A DNA stretch of 64,000 bases from JAYYZW01 sp965217605 (GCA_965217605.1 CBDCJB010000005.1:1-64000), one strand, 5' to 3'; shown: positions 8,563 through 16,994, counted from the first letter of the stretch. Made by a program: numbers and translations. The notes: generated by a model from the letters alone, not told the origin.

Positions 8563-8719
8563 TGTCCTGTCCCGCGAAAAACTTATCCAAGTCGCGACGG
8601 ATTTTTCGTCGGTGGCAAGGCGCGACGACGCTTATGTGCGGGCTCTACGCAAGGAGGAGCAACGCCGCCAGCGGCGAAAAAGGCAAGCGAATTATGGAAG
8701 GTTTTCGCGGGACAGGACA
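8563..8719. mobile_element. MITE-like 157-bp hairpin element
   Basis: The ends are a perfect 18-bp terminal inverted repeat: TGTCCTGTCCCGCGAAAA (8563-8580) and its reverse complement (8702-8719). The next 50-60 bases on each side are also partly complementary (for example matching runs of TTTTTCG and TGGC), so nearly the whole element folds on itself. It contains no gene. CTA stands at 8559-8561 and again at 8720-8722, a possible short target duplication, with one unpaired T inside the left copy. It lies between the ferredoxin and coaD genes of one operon. No second copy was seen in the window. Confidence 0.7.
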
Positions 8720-8725
8720 CTAGAA

Positions 8726-9208
8726 CTACTGAGGCAGCCGTTCTGCGAGCGCCTGTTTGATGCGCGGGTGCACGAAATCAGTGATGTCACCGCCCAGCTG
8801 AGCGATCTCGCGGACCAATGAGGACGATATATAGGTGAACTTTTCCGATGTCGGCATGAACACCGTGTCCGCTTCGGGCATCAATTTACGGTTCATCCCG
8901 GCCAGCTGAAACTCGTATTCGAAGTCTGTTACCGCGCGCAAACCACGCAGAATGAGGGAGGCGTCGTTCGCGCGGGCGAAGTCGACCATCAGACCGTCGA
9001 ACGATCTGACTTCGACGTTATCGAACTCGTCCAGAATTTCCGCCGCTAAGCGAACGCGTTCTTGCGCTGAAAACACGGTATTTTTAGCCGTGCTGCCGGC
9101 GACCGCGACGATCAGGCGATCGAATACGTCCGCGGCCCGCGAAACGATGTCGGTGTGTCCGTGGGTGATCGGATCGAAAGTTCCGGGGTAGATGACAATG
9201 GTGTTCAA
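8726..9208 (-). CDS. coaD: Pantetheine-phosphate adenylyltransferase
   Basis: 160 residues from a TTG at 9208, which has AAAGGAA six bases upstream and gives the standard length; a longer frame to 9259 adds a non-family segment. The nucleotidyltransferase motif is GTFDPITHGH (residues 8-17), and the C-terminal ISSSLVRE motif is present. It transfers AMP to 4'-phosphopantetheine, the penultimate step of coenzyme A synthesis. It follows rsmD, the usual order in bacteria. Confidence 0.97.
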   Translation of the reverse strand: MNTIVIYPGTFDPITHGHTDIVSRAADVFDRLIVAVAGSTAKNTVFSAQERVRLAAEILDEFDNVEVRSFDGLMVDFARANDASLILRGLRAVTDFEYEFQLAGMNRKLMPEADTVFMPTSEKFTYISSSLVREIAQLGGDITDFVHPRIKQALAERLPQ

Positions 9209-9262
9209 GGCGTTCCTTTCTTCAGGATTTCTCACATCACCCGCGCGCGCGGGCCACATAGT

Positions 9263-9823
9263 TTATCCCCTGCGTTGCAACAATGCGTAACTCACTCTTC
9301 GCGTGGCGTCCCGTTTCAGCGCATGCCAACGATCGTCATCGGTCCAACGATCGCGCGGGGCTTCCACGTAGATCATCGATTCCGGTGCGATCCAACCGCC
9401 GTTTAGTCGTTCCAGCACCCGCATGGGCGCAATCGAATCGAAGGGCGGATCGACGAATACGATGTCGTAGCGCTGTGGCGGGCCGTTCAACCACGTGAAG
9501 GCATCGGCATGGTGGATCGCGATCGACGTCGCGGCCAGGCGGTCTTTGAGCGAGCAGAGGGCCTCGGCGAGGATGCGGTCGTGCTCGATCAGATCGCATG
9601 ACGCCGCGCCGCGCGAAACCGCTTCGAAGCCGAGCGCCCCCGTGCCGGCGAAGAGGTCCAGGCAGCGCGCGCCCGGCAGATCGTCTGAGAGCCAATTGAA
9701 GACGGTTTCGCGCACGCGATCAGGGGTGGGGCGCAGATGTTCCTTTGCGACAACGGGGATACGGGTGCCCCTCCATTGTCCGGCGATGATGCGGACCGAG
9801 CCGGACGCCCCGTGCTTAGGAAT
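9263..9823 (-). CDS. rsmD: 16S rRNA m2G966 methyltransferase, apparent ATT start
   Basis: The conserved RsmD N-terminus, RIIAGQWRGTRI followed by LRPTPDRVRE, is encoded in frame upstream of the first ordinary start codon (GTG at 9715). No ATG, GTG or TTG exists between the upstream in-frame stop and 9715. The only reasonable initiator is ATT at 9821-9823, giving 186 residues (MPKHGASGSVRIIAG), a normal length. This start overlaps the stop of the upstream M16 gene by 8 bases, so coupled translation is plausible. The catalytic motifs are DLFAGTGALGFEA and VFVDPPF. It methylates N2 of G966 of 16S rRNA. Confidence 0.9.
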   Translation of the reverse strand: MPKHGASGSVRIIAGQWRGTRIPVVAKEHLRPTPDRVRETVFNWLSDDLPGARCLDLFAGTGALGFEAVSRGAASCDLIEHDRILAEALCSLKDRLAATSIAIHHADAFTWLNGPPQRYDIVFVDPPFDSIAPMRVLERLNGGWIAPESMIYVEAPRDRWTDDDRWHALKRDATRRVSYALLQRRG

Positions 9824-11141
9824 CGTTGGATTCCACGTCCGCGCGGCCCACGATGATCGTCACCAGGCCGTCGATATCGACGCGGCGGCTGAAAGCGTCC
9901 TTGACCGCCTCCTGCGTCACTGCGGCGACTTTCTGCGTAAAGGTGTCGAGGTAATCGAGCGGCAGCTCGTAGAAGCCGATCATGGCGAGGTATTCGACGA
10001 TCTTGGCATTGCTGTCGACGCGCAACGGGAAACCGCCGATCAGATTTTTTCTGGCCGAGTCCAGATCAGCGGCCGGTGGACCCTCGGCCACGAACTGCTC
10101 GATCGTCTCATGCAGCACTTTGAGCGCTTCCGCCTGTTGGGTGCGGTCCGTCTGCAGTGCGGCGACGAACGGGCCGGGTTGCGCCATCGGCATGAAATAG
10201 CTGTACGCGCTGTAGGACAGCCCGCGCTTGGATCGGATCTCGCGAAACAGGATCGAGACCAGCGAATTACCGCCGAGCGCGTGATTACCGACCAACAAGG
10301 GAAAGTAGTCCGGGTCGTCGCGCCGCATACCCGGCAGGCCCACGCGTACGTGGCTCTGGATCGACGGAAAATCGATGCGCTTTTCCTGTGCGGACGGCGC
10401 GGCGATGTCGGGCAACATCGGCGCTTTCTCGCCGGCGGCCAGCGGTAGGCTGATGCGCTCGGCGATGTCTTTTGCACGGGCCGCGTCGAGCGCGCCGACG
10501 ATGGCGATCACGGCGTTGCGCGCGACGTAGTAGCGCGCGTGAAACGCAGCGATGTCCGCACGTTTGATGGCGCCGACCGTTCGTTCGTTACCGTCGGTCG
10601 GCGAGGCATAGGGATGATCGGCGTACAAGGCTTGAAAGAACGCTTCGGTAGCGACGGTCCCCGGAGATTGTTGCTTGTGCTTGAGCGCGATCAGTATGCG
10701 GGCACGCAGGCGTTCGATCGCACTGTCATCGAAGCGCGGCCTTGAGATGGCGTCGACGAACAACTCGAGCGCCGGTTCGGCGTATCGCGGGTCGGCCAGC
10801 GTTCTCAACGTGCCGTAGGCCATATCACGCGCCGAACCCATCCGCAGCCGCGCCCCCGTCGCGCCGAGCGCGCGGCTGAAGGCGTCGGCGTCGAGTTCGC
10901 CCGCGCCTTCGGTGAGCAGACCGCTGGTCATATTGGCGAGGCCCTTGGACGCACCGTCGCGCGCGCTGCCCGCGGCGAACACGATGCGCACGTCGAGCAT
11001 CGCGATCTCGGGGGCGGCGACGAAATAAACGCGCGCGCCGTTGGCCGTTTCCCAATGTTCGATCTTGGGGTTGCCGGCATCGACGTTCAGCGTCCAAAAG
11101 CCGATCACGAACAGCGTCACGATGTGATACGAGCGGGTCAT
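9816..11141 (-). CDS. M16 peptidase-like protein, non-catalytic partner
   Basis: 441 residues with an N-terminal hydrophobic signal (ITLFVIGFWTLNVDA-like segment, to about residue 22), so it is exported. It has the M16 fold, but at the HxxEH position it reads NMTSGLL, so the zinc site is lost. The RGLSYSAYSYF region matches the conserved C-terminal M16 domain. It overlaps the catalytic M16 gene upstream (ATGA), which suggests a heterodimer like those of other bacterial M16B pairs. Physiological substrate is unknown. Confidence 0.88.
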   Translation of the reverse strand: MTRSYHIVTLFVIGFWTLNVDAGNPKIEHWETANGARVYFVAAPEIAMLDVRIVFAAGSARDGASKGLANMTSGLLTEGAGELDADAFSRALGATGARLRMGSARDMAYGTLRTLADPRYAEPALELFVDAISRPRFDDSAIERLRARILIALKHKQQSPGTVATEAFFQALYADHPYASPTDGNERTVGAIKRADIAAFHARYYVARNAVIAIVGALDAARAKDIAERISLPLAAGEKAPMLPDIAAPSAQEKRIDFPSIQSHVRVGLPGMRRDDPDYFPLLVGNHALGGNSLVSILFREIRSKRGLSYSAYSYFMPMAQPGPFVAALQTDRTQQAEALKVLHETIEQFVAEGPPAADLDSARKNLIGGFPLRVDSNAKIVEYLAMIGFYELPLDYLDTFTQKVAAVTQEAVKDAFSRRVDIDGLVTIIVGRADVESNDS

Positions 11142-12484
11142 GAGGCCTCCTCCGGCACCAGGTTCGCGACGGTCAATACGCCGCGTTTCAAATATTTCTC
11201 GGCGACTTCGCGAACCTGCTCACGCGTAACCGCTTTGATGGCGTCAACGTAGGTGTCCTTTAAGCGCCAATCCAGACCCACGGCCCTGAGGCTGCCGATA
11301 ATCATCGCCTGATGCTGCATGGAATCGCGCTCGAAGACCGTGTCGGCGACGACTTGCGTTTTGATCCGTTCGAGTTCTTCGGCCGACGGCGGATCGGTTT
11401 TGAGTGCTTCGATCTCGTCCAGGATCGCTTCTTCCAGTTCGGCCAGCGAGGTTCCTTCGCGCGGCACCGCGCTGCAAAAAAACAAGGACGTCAAGCGAGC
11501 CGCCGACGAGAATCCAGCGCTGATCTGCGTTGCGATCTCACGGCCGCGGACGAGGTTGCGATTGAAGCGCGCGCTGTTATCGCCGTCGAGGGTCTCAGCC
11601 AGCACGTCGAGCGCATAGATCTCCCATTCTTCGACGTCCTCGCGCGCAATGGCCTGCAGCAAAACGGGGACTTTGAAACCCATCACGAGATAGGGAACCT
11701 TAGCCTTGGCGCTCGCAAACTTGACACGCTTGATACCGCGCTGGGGCACCTCCGGGCGCGGTTTGGGCGGCGGAATATCACGGTTCGCCAACGGCCCGAA
11801 GTGTTTCTTGGCAAGCGCGTGAACCGTGTCCGGATCAACGTCACCCACCACCACCACGATCGCGTTATTGGGTCCATACCAACGGTCGTACCAGGATCTC
11901 AGATCGACCGCCGTCATGTTCTTGATATCGGCCGCCCACCCGATTACCGGGTAGCGATAAGGACTGGTTTGGAACGCGGCAGCGCGCGACGTCTCCTGCG
12001 CCAGCGACTGCGGATTATCGTCCGTGCGCAAGCGTCGTTCCTCGAGCACGACGTTGATCTCTTTCGTGAACTCGTCGTCCTCTATTACGAGGTTATGCAT
12101 CCGCTCTGCTTCGAGCTCGAAACTGAGTTCGACGTTCTCGGCGGACCATTGCTGGAAATAGGCGGTGTAATCGGAGCTCGTGAAGGCGTTCTCGCGCCCG
12201 CCGCGCTCCGCGACGATCTTGGAAAACTCGCCCGTTTCGAGTTCTTTGGTACGCTTGAACATCATGTGTTCCAGCGCATGCGAAACGCCGGTAATACCGT
12301 CATGTTCGTAGCTCGAACCGACGCGGTACCAGACCTGCACCACGGCGACCGGCGCGCGATGATCTTCCTGAACGATGAGCTCCAATCCGTTATCGAGCTT
12401 GTATTCATGGGTGCGATTTTCAGCGGCCGCAGGTATGCCGAAAACGAAGCACCCGACGGTTATGACGATACAAAGGCTACGCAT
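11138..12484 (-). CDS. M16B zinc peptidase, catalytic subunit
   Basis: 448 residues from the ATG at 12484, chosen because TTGGAG lies ten bases before it; an ATG three codons earlier is too close to that site. A signal peptide covers residues 1-21. The inverted zinc motif is HALEH (His69, Glu72, His73), followed by the third ligand Glu about 75 residues on (TKEINVVLEER). It is probably a periplasmic oligopeptidase acting with the downstream non-catalytic homologue. It diverges from ftsY. Confidence 0.92.
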   Translation of the reverse strand: MRSLCIVITVGCFVFGIPAAAENRTHEYKLDNGLELIVQEDHRAPVAVVQVWYRVGSSYEHDGITGVSHALEHMMFKRTKELETGEFSKIVAERGGRENAFTSSDYTAYFQQWSAENVELSFELEAERMHNLVIEDDEFTKEINVVLEERRLRTDDNPQSLAQETSRAAAFQTSPYRYPVIGWAADIKNMTAVDLRSWYDRWYGPNNAIVVVVGDVDPDTVHALAKKHFGPLANRDIPPPKPRPEVPQRGIKRVKFASAKAKVPYLVMGFKVPVLLQAIAREDVEEWEIYALDVLAETLDGDNSARFNRNLVRGREIATQISAGFSSAARLTSLFFCSAVPREGTSLAELEEAILDEIEALKTDPPSAEELERIKTQVVADTVFERDSMQHQAMIIGSLRAVGLDWRLKDTYVDAIKAVTREQVREVAEKYLKRGVLTVANLVPEEAS

Positions 12485-12627
12485 CAGGCACATGCTCCAA
12501 ACCGATCGGTGATGAAAATGATGGACTCCTCGTCTGCGCGATCGTTCCCTTAGGATCGGCGCTCTAGCGAATGCTAGGATAGCCTATCCATGGGGGGCAA
12601 TCGGTCTTTCATCCCAAACTAATACTG

Positions 12628-12700
12628 CCCCGGATTCCGCTACGCTCCATCCAGGCTACTCGGGCAATGTAGCCTGGATGGAGCGTAGCGGAATCCGGGG
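12628..12700. repeat. Palindromic repeat, GTAGCCTGGAT family, copy 1
   Basis: Two perfect 32-base inverted arms (12628-12659 and 12669-12700) with a 9-base loop. The arm runs from CCCCGGATTCCGCTACG to ATCCAGGCTAC. It fills most of the divergent gap between the M16 operon and ftsY, which otherwise shows no clear promoter. Related copies occur at 20484 and 63532. Confidence 0.9.
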
Positions 12701-12778
12701 GCATCCCCATATCAGCATCGAATAACGCCGAAATGCTCGAAATTGTTGCCGGCCCTGCGCCTTGAGATAGGTTCTAGC

Positions 12779-13699
12779 ATGTTCAGTCGACTCAAGGCCG
12801 GCATCGCCCGCACGCGCGAAGGGTTGGCTCGCACCTTCAAGCGCCTGCGCGGACCTGCGGTCAAAGTCGATGCGCGCGCGCTCGAAGACCTCGAAACGGT
12901 GTTATTGCAAGCCGACGTCGGTGTCGCCGCCACGGAGCGTATCGTCGGAAGCGTGCGCCGCGTGCCGCAAGGGCAATCGCCGGCCGGCGCAATGCTGGAA
13001 ACCATGACCGCCATCCTCGCGCCCTGCGAAGACGCGCCCCGCTATGCCGCATGCGCCGACGGTCCATTCATATTATTGGTTGTCGGCGTAAACGGCGTCG
13101 GCAAAACCACGACGATCGCCAAGATCGCGGCCAAAGCGCAGCATGAAGGCCACTCGGTGATGCTGGCGGCCGGCGATACCTTTCGCGCCGCGGCCGTCGA
13201 GCAATTGAAAACCTGGGGTGCGCGACTCGACGTGCCGGTCATCGCTCAGGACGCGCGTGCGGATCCCGCATCGGTGATCTTTGACGCCTGCGCCGCCGCG
13301 CATAAACGCGGCATCGACATCCTCATCGCCGATACCGCCGGCCGGCTGCACACGCAGGATAACCTGATGGCCGAACTCATGAAGGTCCGGCGCGTGATCA
13401 ACAAACATCACGACGGCGCCCCGCACGAAACGCTGCTCGTGCTGGACGCCACCATGGGTCAGAACGCACTCAATCAAGCACAGGAATTCTGCGCGGCCGT
13501 CGCGGTCACGGCGCTGTGTCTGACCAAGCTCGACGGCACCGCCAAGGGTGGGGTGATCTTCGCTTTGGCGGAGCGGTTCGGCTTGCCCATACGCTTCATC
13601 GGGGTCGGCGAAGGCGCGGACGATCTACAGCCGTTTAACGCCGCCGATTTCACCCGCGCGCTACTCGGCGACGCCGACGACACGGCGCCGAACGAATAA
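12779..13699 (+). CDS. ftsY: Signal recognition particle receptor FtsY
   Basis: 306 residues from the ATG at 12779, MFSRLKAG; a TTG-started longer frame adds non-family residues. The acidic A domain of E. coli FtsY is missing, leaving a short basic N-terminus, as in many bacteria. The GTPase NG domain has GVNGVGKTTTIAK (103-115), DTAGR, and TKLDGTAKGG near the C-terminus. It docks SRP-ribosome complexes at the inner membrane. It begins the ftsY-ftsE-ftsX-rpoH run; one base separates it from ftsE. Confidence 0.97.
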   Translation: MFSRLKAGIARTREGLARTFKRLRGPAVKVDARALEDLETVLLQADVGVAATERIVGSVRRVPQGQSPAGAMLETMTAILAPCEDAPRYAACADGPFILLVVGVNGVGKTTTIAKIAAKAQHEGHSVMLAAGDTFRAAAVEQLKTWGARLDVPVIAQDARADPASVIFDACAAAHKRGIDILIADTAGRLHTQDNLMAELMKVRRVINKHHDGAPHETLLVLDATMGQNALNQAQEFCAAVAVTALCLTKLDGTAKGGVIFALAERFGLPIRFIGVGEGADDLQPFNAADFTRALLGDADDTAPNE

Positions 13700-13700
13700 C

Positions 13701-14372
13701 GTGATTTCGTTCACCGACGTGTCGAAATCCTATCCCGGCGGAAACGAAGGTTTACGCCACGTCAACTTGCTCATCGATGCGGGTGAATTCACCTTTCTCA
13801 CCGGCCATTCCGGCGCGGGGAAAAGCACCTTGTTGCGCCTCATTGCGCTCATGGAGCGCACCAGCCGCGGCCAGGTCGTCGTCGACGGACGTAATCTCGA
13901 ACGCGTGCCGCACGATGAGATCCCGTATTACCGCCGTCGGATCGGTATGGTGTTTCAGGAACACAAGCTCTTGTCCAAACGCACCGTGTTCGACAACGTC
14001 GCCCTGCCGCTCGTGTTTGCAGGGATTAAGCGCAGCGAGGCCCGCAAACGCGTCCACGCCGCGCTCGACAAGGTTAACTTGCTGAAAAAAGAACGCGTCA
14101 CGCCGGAAACCCTGTCCGCGGGCGAACAGCAACGGGTCGGCATTGCGCGCGCCGTGGTCAACCGCCCGACCATCCTGCTGGCCGACGAACCGACCGGCAA
14201 TCTCGACCCCGATCTGTCACACGAAATTCTCGGTCTTTTCGATCAGTTTAATCAGGTGGGCGTCACCGTGATCATCGCGACACACGACGCCGATCTGTTA
14301 AAAACGGCGAGTCGCCGGATCATCGAGTTGCGTTACGGTAAGCTCGTGGCCGATTCGGCGCGCAGCCTGTGA
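13701..14372 (+). CDS. ftsE: Cell division ATP-binding protein FtsE
   Basis: 223 residues from a GTG one base after the ftsY stop. Walker A is GHSGAGKST, the signature is LSAGEQQRVGIARAV, and Walker B is ILLADEPTGNLDP. With FtsX it forms the divisome ABC complex that activates septal peptidoglycan hydrolases through periplasmic partners. The stop overlaps the ftsX GTG start by 4 bases. Confidence 0.97.
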   Translation: MISFTDVSKSYPGGNEGLRHVNLLIDAGEFTFLTGHSGAGKSTLLRLIALMERTSRGQVVVDGRNLERVPHDEIPYYRRRIGMVFQEHKLLSKRTVFDNVALPLVFAGIKRSEARKRVHAALDKVNLLKKERVTPETLSAGEQQRVGIARAVVNRPTILLADEPTGNLDPDLSHEILGLFDQFNQVGVTVIIATHDADLLKTASRRIIELRYGKLVADSARSL

Positions 14373-15334
14373 ATTTACGCCGCTCGAATACGCCCGGCGG
14401 CGCGCAGCGCTATCGGCAGGAGTCGATCCTTGCACAACATATGCAGGCCTTAACCGAAAGTGCTGGACATCTGCGCGCGAATCGATCGGCGAGCATGATG
14501 GGTATCGCGGTCATGGCGATCGCCATCGCGCTGCCCGCGTTGATGTATGCGTTCGTGCAAAATCACCGCATGCTTTTCGAAGACTGGGGTGGTGAGCCCA
14601 GCCTGACCGTATTCCTCGCACAGGCGGTCGACGAACCGGCGGCCGACCTTTTGCGCACCCAACTGCTGAGCGATCCGCGCACGATGAGCATTCGCTTCAT
14701 CCATCGCGATGAGGCGTTTGCAGAGTTCGCCGCGGCCTCGCGTTTGGCGCACTCGATCGACGCGCACGCCAACCCCTTGCCGCACGTGTTCATGTTGACG
14801 CCGAACGCCGAGGCGTGGGCGGTCGACCGAGGCGCCGCGCTGATCGAATCGCTCGAGGCCGACGCATCGATCGACGCCGTATTGGTCGACCTCGCCTGGG
14901 TCGAGCGCCTGGATGCGATAGGCCACTTGGCCGAGCGCGGCGTGATGCTGCTGGCGGTGGTTCTGGCCGGCGGCGCGTTGCTGATCGTCGGCAATACCAT
15001 TCGCGCGCTGGTCCACGAACACCGCGACGAGATCGACGTGTTGAAGCTCGTCGGCGCGACGGATGCGTTCGTGCGCCGCCCGTTTCTTTATAGCGGCGCC
15101 ACCCATGGCTTGTTGGCGGGCGTAGCCGCGGTAGTGCTGGTGCAGGCGATCTTCGTGGCCCTCGATAGCCCGGTCGCGGGTATCGCGCGCGCCTATCTGA
15201 GCGACTTCCGCGTGCACGGCTTCAGCGCCACACAAGCGATGACGCTGATCGCTTTGTCCACCGCGCTCGGGTGGTGCGGCGCCTGGTTGGGTGTGCGTTT
15301 AAGCCTCCGTCCGTTCGGTTCGTCTGCACTCTAG
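14369..15334 (+). CDS. ftsX: Cell division protein FtsX
   Basis: 321 residues from a GTG overlapping the ftsE stop. The cytoplasmic N-terminus is followed by a first membrane helix (SMMGIAVMAIAIALPALMYA), a periplasmic domain of about 120 residues, and three C-terminal helices. GNTIRALVHEHRDEIDVLKLVGAT, with the internal DEI-LKLVGAT motif, is the FtsX cytoplasmic loop signature. It partners FtsE to control EnvC-type activators of amidases. Confidence 0.95.
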   Translation: MNLRRSNTPGGAQRYRQESILAQHMQALTESAGHLRANRSASMMGIAVMAIAIALPALMYAFVQNHRMLFEDWGGEPSLTVFLAQAVDEPAADLLRTQLLSDPRTMSIRFIHRDEAFAEFAAASRLAHSIDAHANPLPHVFMLTPNAEAWAVDRGAALIESLEADASIDAVLVDLAWVERLDAIGHLAERGVMLLAVVLAGGALLIVGNTIRALVHEHRDEIDVLKLVGATDAFVRRPFLYSGATHGLLAGVAAVVLVQAIFVALDSPVAGIARAYLSDFRVHGFSATQAMTLIALSTALGWCGAWLGVRLSLRPFGSSAL

Positions 15335-15349
15335 ATCACCGCGTTAGCG

Positions 15350-15379
15350 TTGAACTTCAACCGCCTTTAGCACTCTAAC
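15350..15379 (+). promoter_or_regulatory. Candidate sigma70 promoter of rpoH
   Basis: TTGAAC (15350-15355), an 18-base spacer and TCTAAC (15374-15379). The -35 sits inside a 13-base palindrome, GTTGAACTTCAAC (15349-15361). The -10 lies inside the CIRCE operator at 15367-15393, so HrcA binding would block it. Confidence 0.45.
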
Positions 15380-15393
15380 CCCGAGAGTGCTAA
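15367..15393 (+). promoter_or_regulatory. CIRCE operator (HrcA binding site) upstream of rpoH
   Basis: TTAGCACTC, nine bases, GAGTGCTAA: an exact match to the CIRCE consensus on both arms. It ends 39 bases before the rpoH ATG and overlaps the best promoter. CIRCE is the operator of the heat-shock repressor HrcA and usually controls groESL or dnaK. Its presence here implies HrcA control of the sigma32 gene. Confidence 0.9.
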
Positions 15394-15432
15394 AATGCGC
15401 GCCGCCAAACATCGAGGGAGGTGTGGACACTG

Positions 15433-16305
15433 ATGGATTCAGCCCTGAATTTGCAACTTCCGGTACCGGTAGGGTCACTCGAAGCCTATATCGATGCGGT
15501 CAATCGCATCCCGCTGCTGTCGGTCGAACGAGAGCAGGCGCTGGCACGTCGGTATCGCGAGGAAGACGATCTGGACGCCGCGCGCGAGCTCGTGCTCGCA
15601 CATTTGCGCTTTGTCGTGAGTGTCGCCCGCCGCTACAAGGGCTATGGACTGGCGTCCGGCGATCTGGTTCAGGAGGGCAACATCGGCTTGATGAAAGCGG
15701 TCAAGCGCTTCGACCCCGATGTGGGCGTACGCCTCGTGTCCTTTGCCGTACATTGGATCAAGGCTGAAATACACGAATTCATCCTCAAGAACTGGCGCAT
15801 CGTCAAGGTCGCCACGACCAAGGCCCAGCGTAAATTGTTCTTCAATTTGCGGGGGGCGAAGAAATCGCTGGAGTGGATGGGCGCGGACGAAGTCGACGCG
15901 ATGGCGGATGAATTCGACGTCGATGCGCGCGATGTGCTGACGATGGAGCAGCGCTTGAACGCGCGTGACGTGCCGTTCGACGCCAACCCGGAGAGCGACG
16001 ACGACGAATTCGCGCCCGCCGCTTACTTGCAGGACCAGCGTTTCGAGCCCTCCCGACTCCACGAAAAAGCCGAAACCGGTGCGGCGCAAACCGAGAGCTT
16101 GCGCGAAGCGCTGGCTGAACTCGATGACCGCAGCCGGGACATCGTCATCAGTCGCTGGTTAATCGAACCGAAAATGACGCTGCATCAACTGGCCGAAAAA
16201 TACGACATCTCCGCCGAGCGCATTCGTCAATTGGAGAAGAAAGCGTTTGAGGCGTTGCGAGAAGCGATCCCAGGCTTGCAACACGAACTGGAAGAAGGCG
16301 CTTAA
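15433..16305 (+). CDS. rpoH: RNA polymerase sigma-32 factor (heat shock)
   Basis: 290 residues from the ATG at 15433; GGGAGG lies upstream at a wide but acceptable distance, and the GTG at 15421 would overlap that site. Region 2 has GDLVQEGNIGLMKAVKRFDP. The RpoH box QRKLFFNLR (132-140), diagnostic of sigma32, is intact. Region 4 has LHQLAEKYDISAERIRQLE, the -35 recognition helix-turn-helix. It directs transcription of chaperone and protease genes and lies at the usual place after ftsX. A perfect CIRCE element precedes it. Its stop overlaps that of the convergent membrane-protein gene by 3 bases. Confidence 0.97.
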   Translation: MDSALNLQLPVPVGSLEAYIDAVNRIPLLSVEREQALARRYREEDDLDAARELVLAHLRFVVSVARRYKGYGLASGDLVQEGNIGLMKAVKRFDPDVGVRLVSFAVHWIKAEIHEFILKNWRIVKVATTKAQRKLFFNLRGAKKSLEWMGADEVDAMADEFDVDARDVLTMEQRLNARDVPFDANPESDDDEFAPAAYLQDQRFEPSRLHEKAETGAAQTESLREALAELDDRSRDIVISRWLIEPKMTLHQLAEKYDISAERIRQLEKKAFEALREAIPGLQHELEEGA

Positions 16306-16994
16306 GACCGTCCAGCGCGGGCGTATAAAGACGCCAGGTACAGCGTAAGAAACAACGCGAAGTAGTATTCCTGCGGTTCGCTGTAGCGCAGTTCGTACGG
16401 CAATGCTTCTATATCAAAAAGCTCTTTGACGCGCTCCGGTAACCGCACGACGATGGCCAATGTCGCGGCCGGCATACAGTCCATCGTCGGCCAGAACCAA
16501 TAGCGAAACGTGTCCGGTGCGAGTCGGGAGCCACGGCGCAATTCCAACAGGGGTACAACGACGCCGCCGACGAGCACCCAGATCTCGAGCAACAGGCGCG
16601 GTTTCTGATCGAACCAGCTACTCACATTATGCAGGTTGGTTTCGCGCTGATCGTTAATGCGCTCGATGGCTGCCGGCGTCTCCCACTTGAAAAGATGCTG
16701 TCCCCACGAGATTTCTTCGCCGGCGAGATAAATACAGGCGACTGCGATCAAGCCAACCCAAGCGCGGAGCCCGGTGCCGCCGGCGCGTTCAGCACGCCTT
16801 AAACAGCGGATCCCGATCACCGCGCCGATCAGGGCGAGTACGGGCGTAGCCAGTTCGATCAGACCCAGCTCACCGTCGATCCACGCACTGTAGGCGCTTG
16901 GATCGATGACTCGAACGGGAAGGATGACGACGAGCAGCAGTGGCGGAAACCACAACCACAACCACCTTGGTAATACCGGCGCCGGGCGTGCCAT
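16302..16994 (-). CDS. Membrane protein of unknown function with GEEISWGQ motif
   Basis: 230 residues from the ATG at 16994, which clears the cyoE stop; an upstream start at 17042 would overlap it. Five or six hydrophobic segments are visible, starting LWLWFPPLLLVVILPV. The central motif YLAGEEISWGQHLF, with WETP and ETNLHN after it, is shared by a family of uncharacterised bacterial membrane proteins. The paired acidic residues, Trp and His/Asn suggest an active or metal site, but no function is known. It is the last gene of the haem A cluster. Confidence 0.75.
   Translation of the reverse strand: MARPAPVLPRWLWLWFPPLLLVVILPVRVIDPSAYSAWIDGELGLIELATPVLALIGAVIGIRCLRRAERAGGTGLRAWVGLIAVACIYLAGEEISWGQHLFKWETPAAIERINDQRETNLHNVSSWFDQKPRLLLEIWVLVGGVVVPLLELRRGSRLAPDTFRYWFWPTMDCMPAATLAIVVRLPERVKELFDIEALPYELRYSEPQEYYFALFLTLYLASLYARAGRS

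Noticed and set aside
8363..8821. Plus-strand open frame of 152 residues across the MITE-like element
   Set aside because: It crosses the ferredoxin gene antisense, the hairpin and the end of coaD; no family features, so the element is treated as non-coding.
11312..12553. A 413-residue open frame on the plus strand opposite the catalytic M16 gene
   Set aside because: It is a high-GC antisense shadow; it lacks known motifs, while the minus strand encodes a clear M16 peptidase.
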